From: an uncultured Anaerolineae bacterium
Lineage (GTDB): Bacteria; Chloroflexota; Anaerolineae; Anaerolineales; UBA11858
Direction of reading: 5' to 3'
DNA length: 6,310 nucleotides
NCBI GenBank assembly: GCA_937893815.1
Contig: CALCSH010000447.1
Location: forward strand, 1-6,310
Below the pieces are notes generated by a model, which was not told where the DNA came from, made no database searches, and was given only the letters and a program-made list of their open reading frames with translations. Of the stretch, positions 5,781 to 6,310 are shown in pieces. A program made the translations under genes and the position numbers. Within the stretch, counting starts at the first letter, position 1. Every line of letters starts with the position of its first letter.

Positions 5781-6310
5781 TCACGGCCACGTACAGGGAA
5801 TCGGGATTGCGGCACCCTCACGTGCTGCGCATTGCGGCCATGAATCATAACTGCCGACAATTTGATTGGGGTTGCCATTTTGAAACAACATGATTGGATT
5901 ATCCCATGCCCACGTATCCGTATACCCATCAGAAAAAAACTGCTCAATAAGATAAAATGTCCCAACTGCCATAGAATTATCTTCAGATACTTGGGCTAAT
6001 CCGTAATGAATAGATATTGCCGTTGATCCGTCAAACCAATATGTGTGATCAGTCATTACGATTTCTAAATAATCACCACTGCGAGTGATATCAATTTCCT
6101 GGGATTTATATCTCCAACATTCATCACAATCGCTAATTTGTCCATTGTACCAATCCGCATGGGATTGACCGCCAGGAGCTCCAGTTACCCAATGCGCCTG
6201 CCAGGAAAAATCTTCTGAGGTCTGGATGAATATCTCATCTTGCCAGTCATCGATGACTATGGTCTGTGGCGGCGTGGGGGGCGTCATCCTTACAATAGAA
6301 TCTGTCTCAC
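5781..6310 (-). CDS. Unrecognised, probably extracytoplasmic protein, C-terminal part
   Basis: The frame ends at 5781 and stays open to the right window edge. The first Met (6287) gives 168 residues, but the codons before it are also open (ETDSIVR), there is no properly spaced Shine-Dalgarno, and the Met is followed by a Pro/Thr-rich linker (TPPTPPQT). It is therefore more likely an internal residue of a longer protein. The visible domain is rich in Trp, Tyr, Asp and short beta-prone stretches (SGDYLEIVMTDHTYWFDGSTAI, given here as residues 70-91), has few Lys, and has Cys residues at 54, 57, 153 and 165 that could pair as disulfides. This composition suggests a secreted or surface beta-sandwich module. 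No family is recognised. The last residues (REGAAIPIPCTWP) lie within about 60 bp of the IS remnant, so its C-terminus may not be original. Confidence 0.6.
   Translation of the reverse strand, partial: ETDSIVRMTPPTPPQTIVIDDWQDEIFIQTSEDFSWQAHWVTGAPGGQSHADWYNGQISDCDECWRYKSQEIDITRSGDYLEIVMTDHTYWFDGSTAISIHYGLAQVSEDNSMAVGTFYLIEQFFSDGYTDTWAWDNPIMLFQNGNPNQIVGSYDSWPQCAAREGAAIPIPCTWP

Noticed and set aside
5771..5890. Continuation of tnpA past 5770 in the same frame
   Set aside because: The frame stays open for a while but loses all family similarity after WTDGYYIN, and it lies antisense to the minus-strand gene, so it is not transposase.

Overview
The window looks like an accessory stretch of a bacterial chromosome of moderate GC. 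The hybrid kinase architecture, the ABC_sub_bind lipoprotein and the abundance of long palindromic repeats would suit a Chloroflexota (Anaerolineae-like) genome. That placement is an inference from general protein character, not proven.

Layout from left to right. (1) Bases 1-71 are the inner half of a long palindromic repeat (copy A), cut by the window edge. (2) A sigma70-like promoter (81-108) leads into a 1039-residue soluble hybrid histidine kinase on the + strand (178-3297), with architecture GAF-GAF-PAS-HisKA-HATPase_c-REC-REC. (3) Converging on it, 6 bp away, is a 165-residue two-TM protein of the SLATT/DUF4231 type (3304-3801, - strand). (4) A strong hairpin (3893-3936) separates that gene from an orphan substrate-binding lipoprotein of the ABC_sub_bind family (3954-4937, - strand). 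This gene has a long leader with a TATAAT -10 box and an operator-like palindrome. (5) Bases 5121-5347 hold two further copies (B and C) of the palindromic repeat, in opposite orientation to each other. (6) Bases 5394-5770 are the decayed left part of an IS200/IS605-type insertion sequence: the left-end hairpin remains, but tnpA has a nonsense codon and has lost its C-terminal catalytic part. (7) The right end holds the C-terminal part of an unrecognised, probably extracytoplasmic, beta-rich protein on the - strand. It abuts the IS remnant and runs off the window.

The three intact genes form a roughly 5 kb block bounded by inverted copies A and B of the repeat. The two outermost genes both read inward, and each has a TATAAT -10 about 30 bp inside the repeat edge. 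The kinase would sense an unknown cytoplasmic cue and pass phosphate through its receiver domains. The SLATT protein is a membrane protein of a family linked to cell-killing effectors. The lipoprotein would bind a small ligand outside the membrane, but no permease or ATPase gene lies beside it. No direct functional link between the three is shown by the sequence. Proximity, convergence and the shared repeat boundary are the only evidence.
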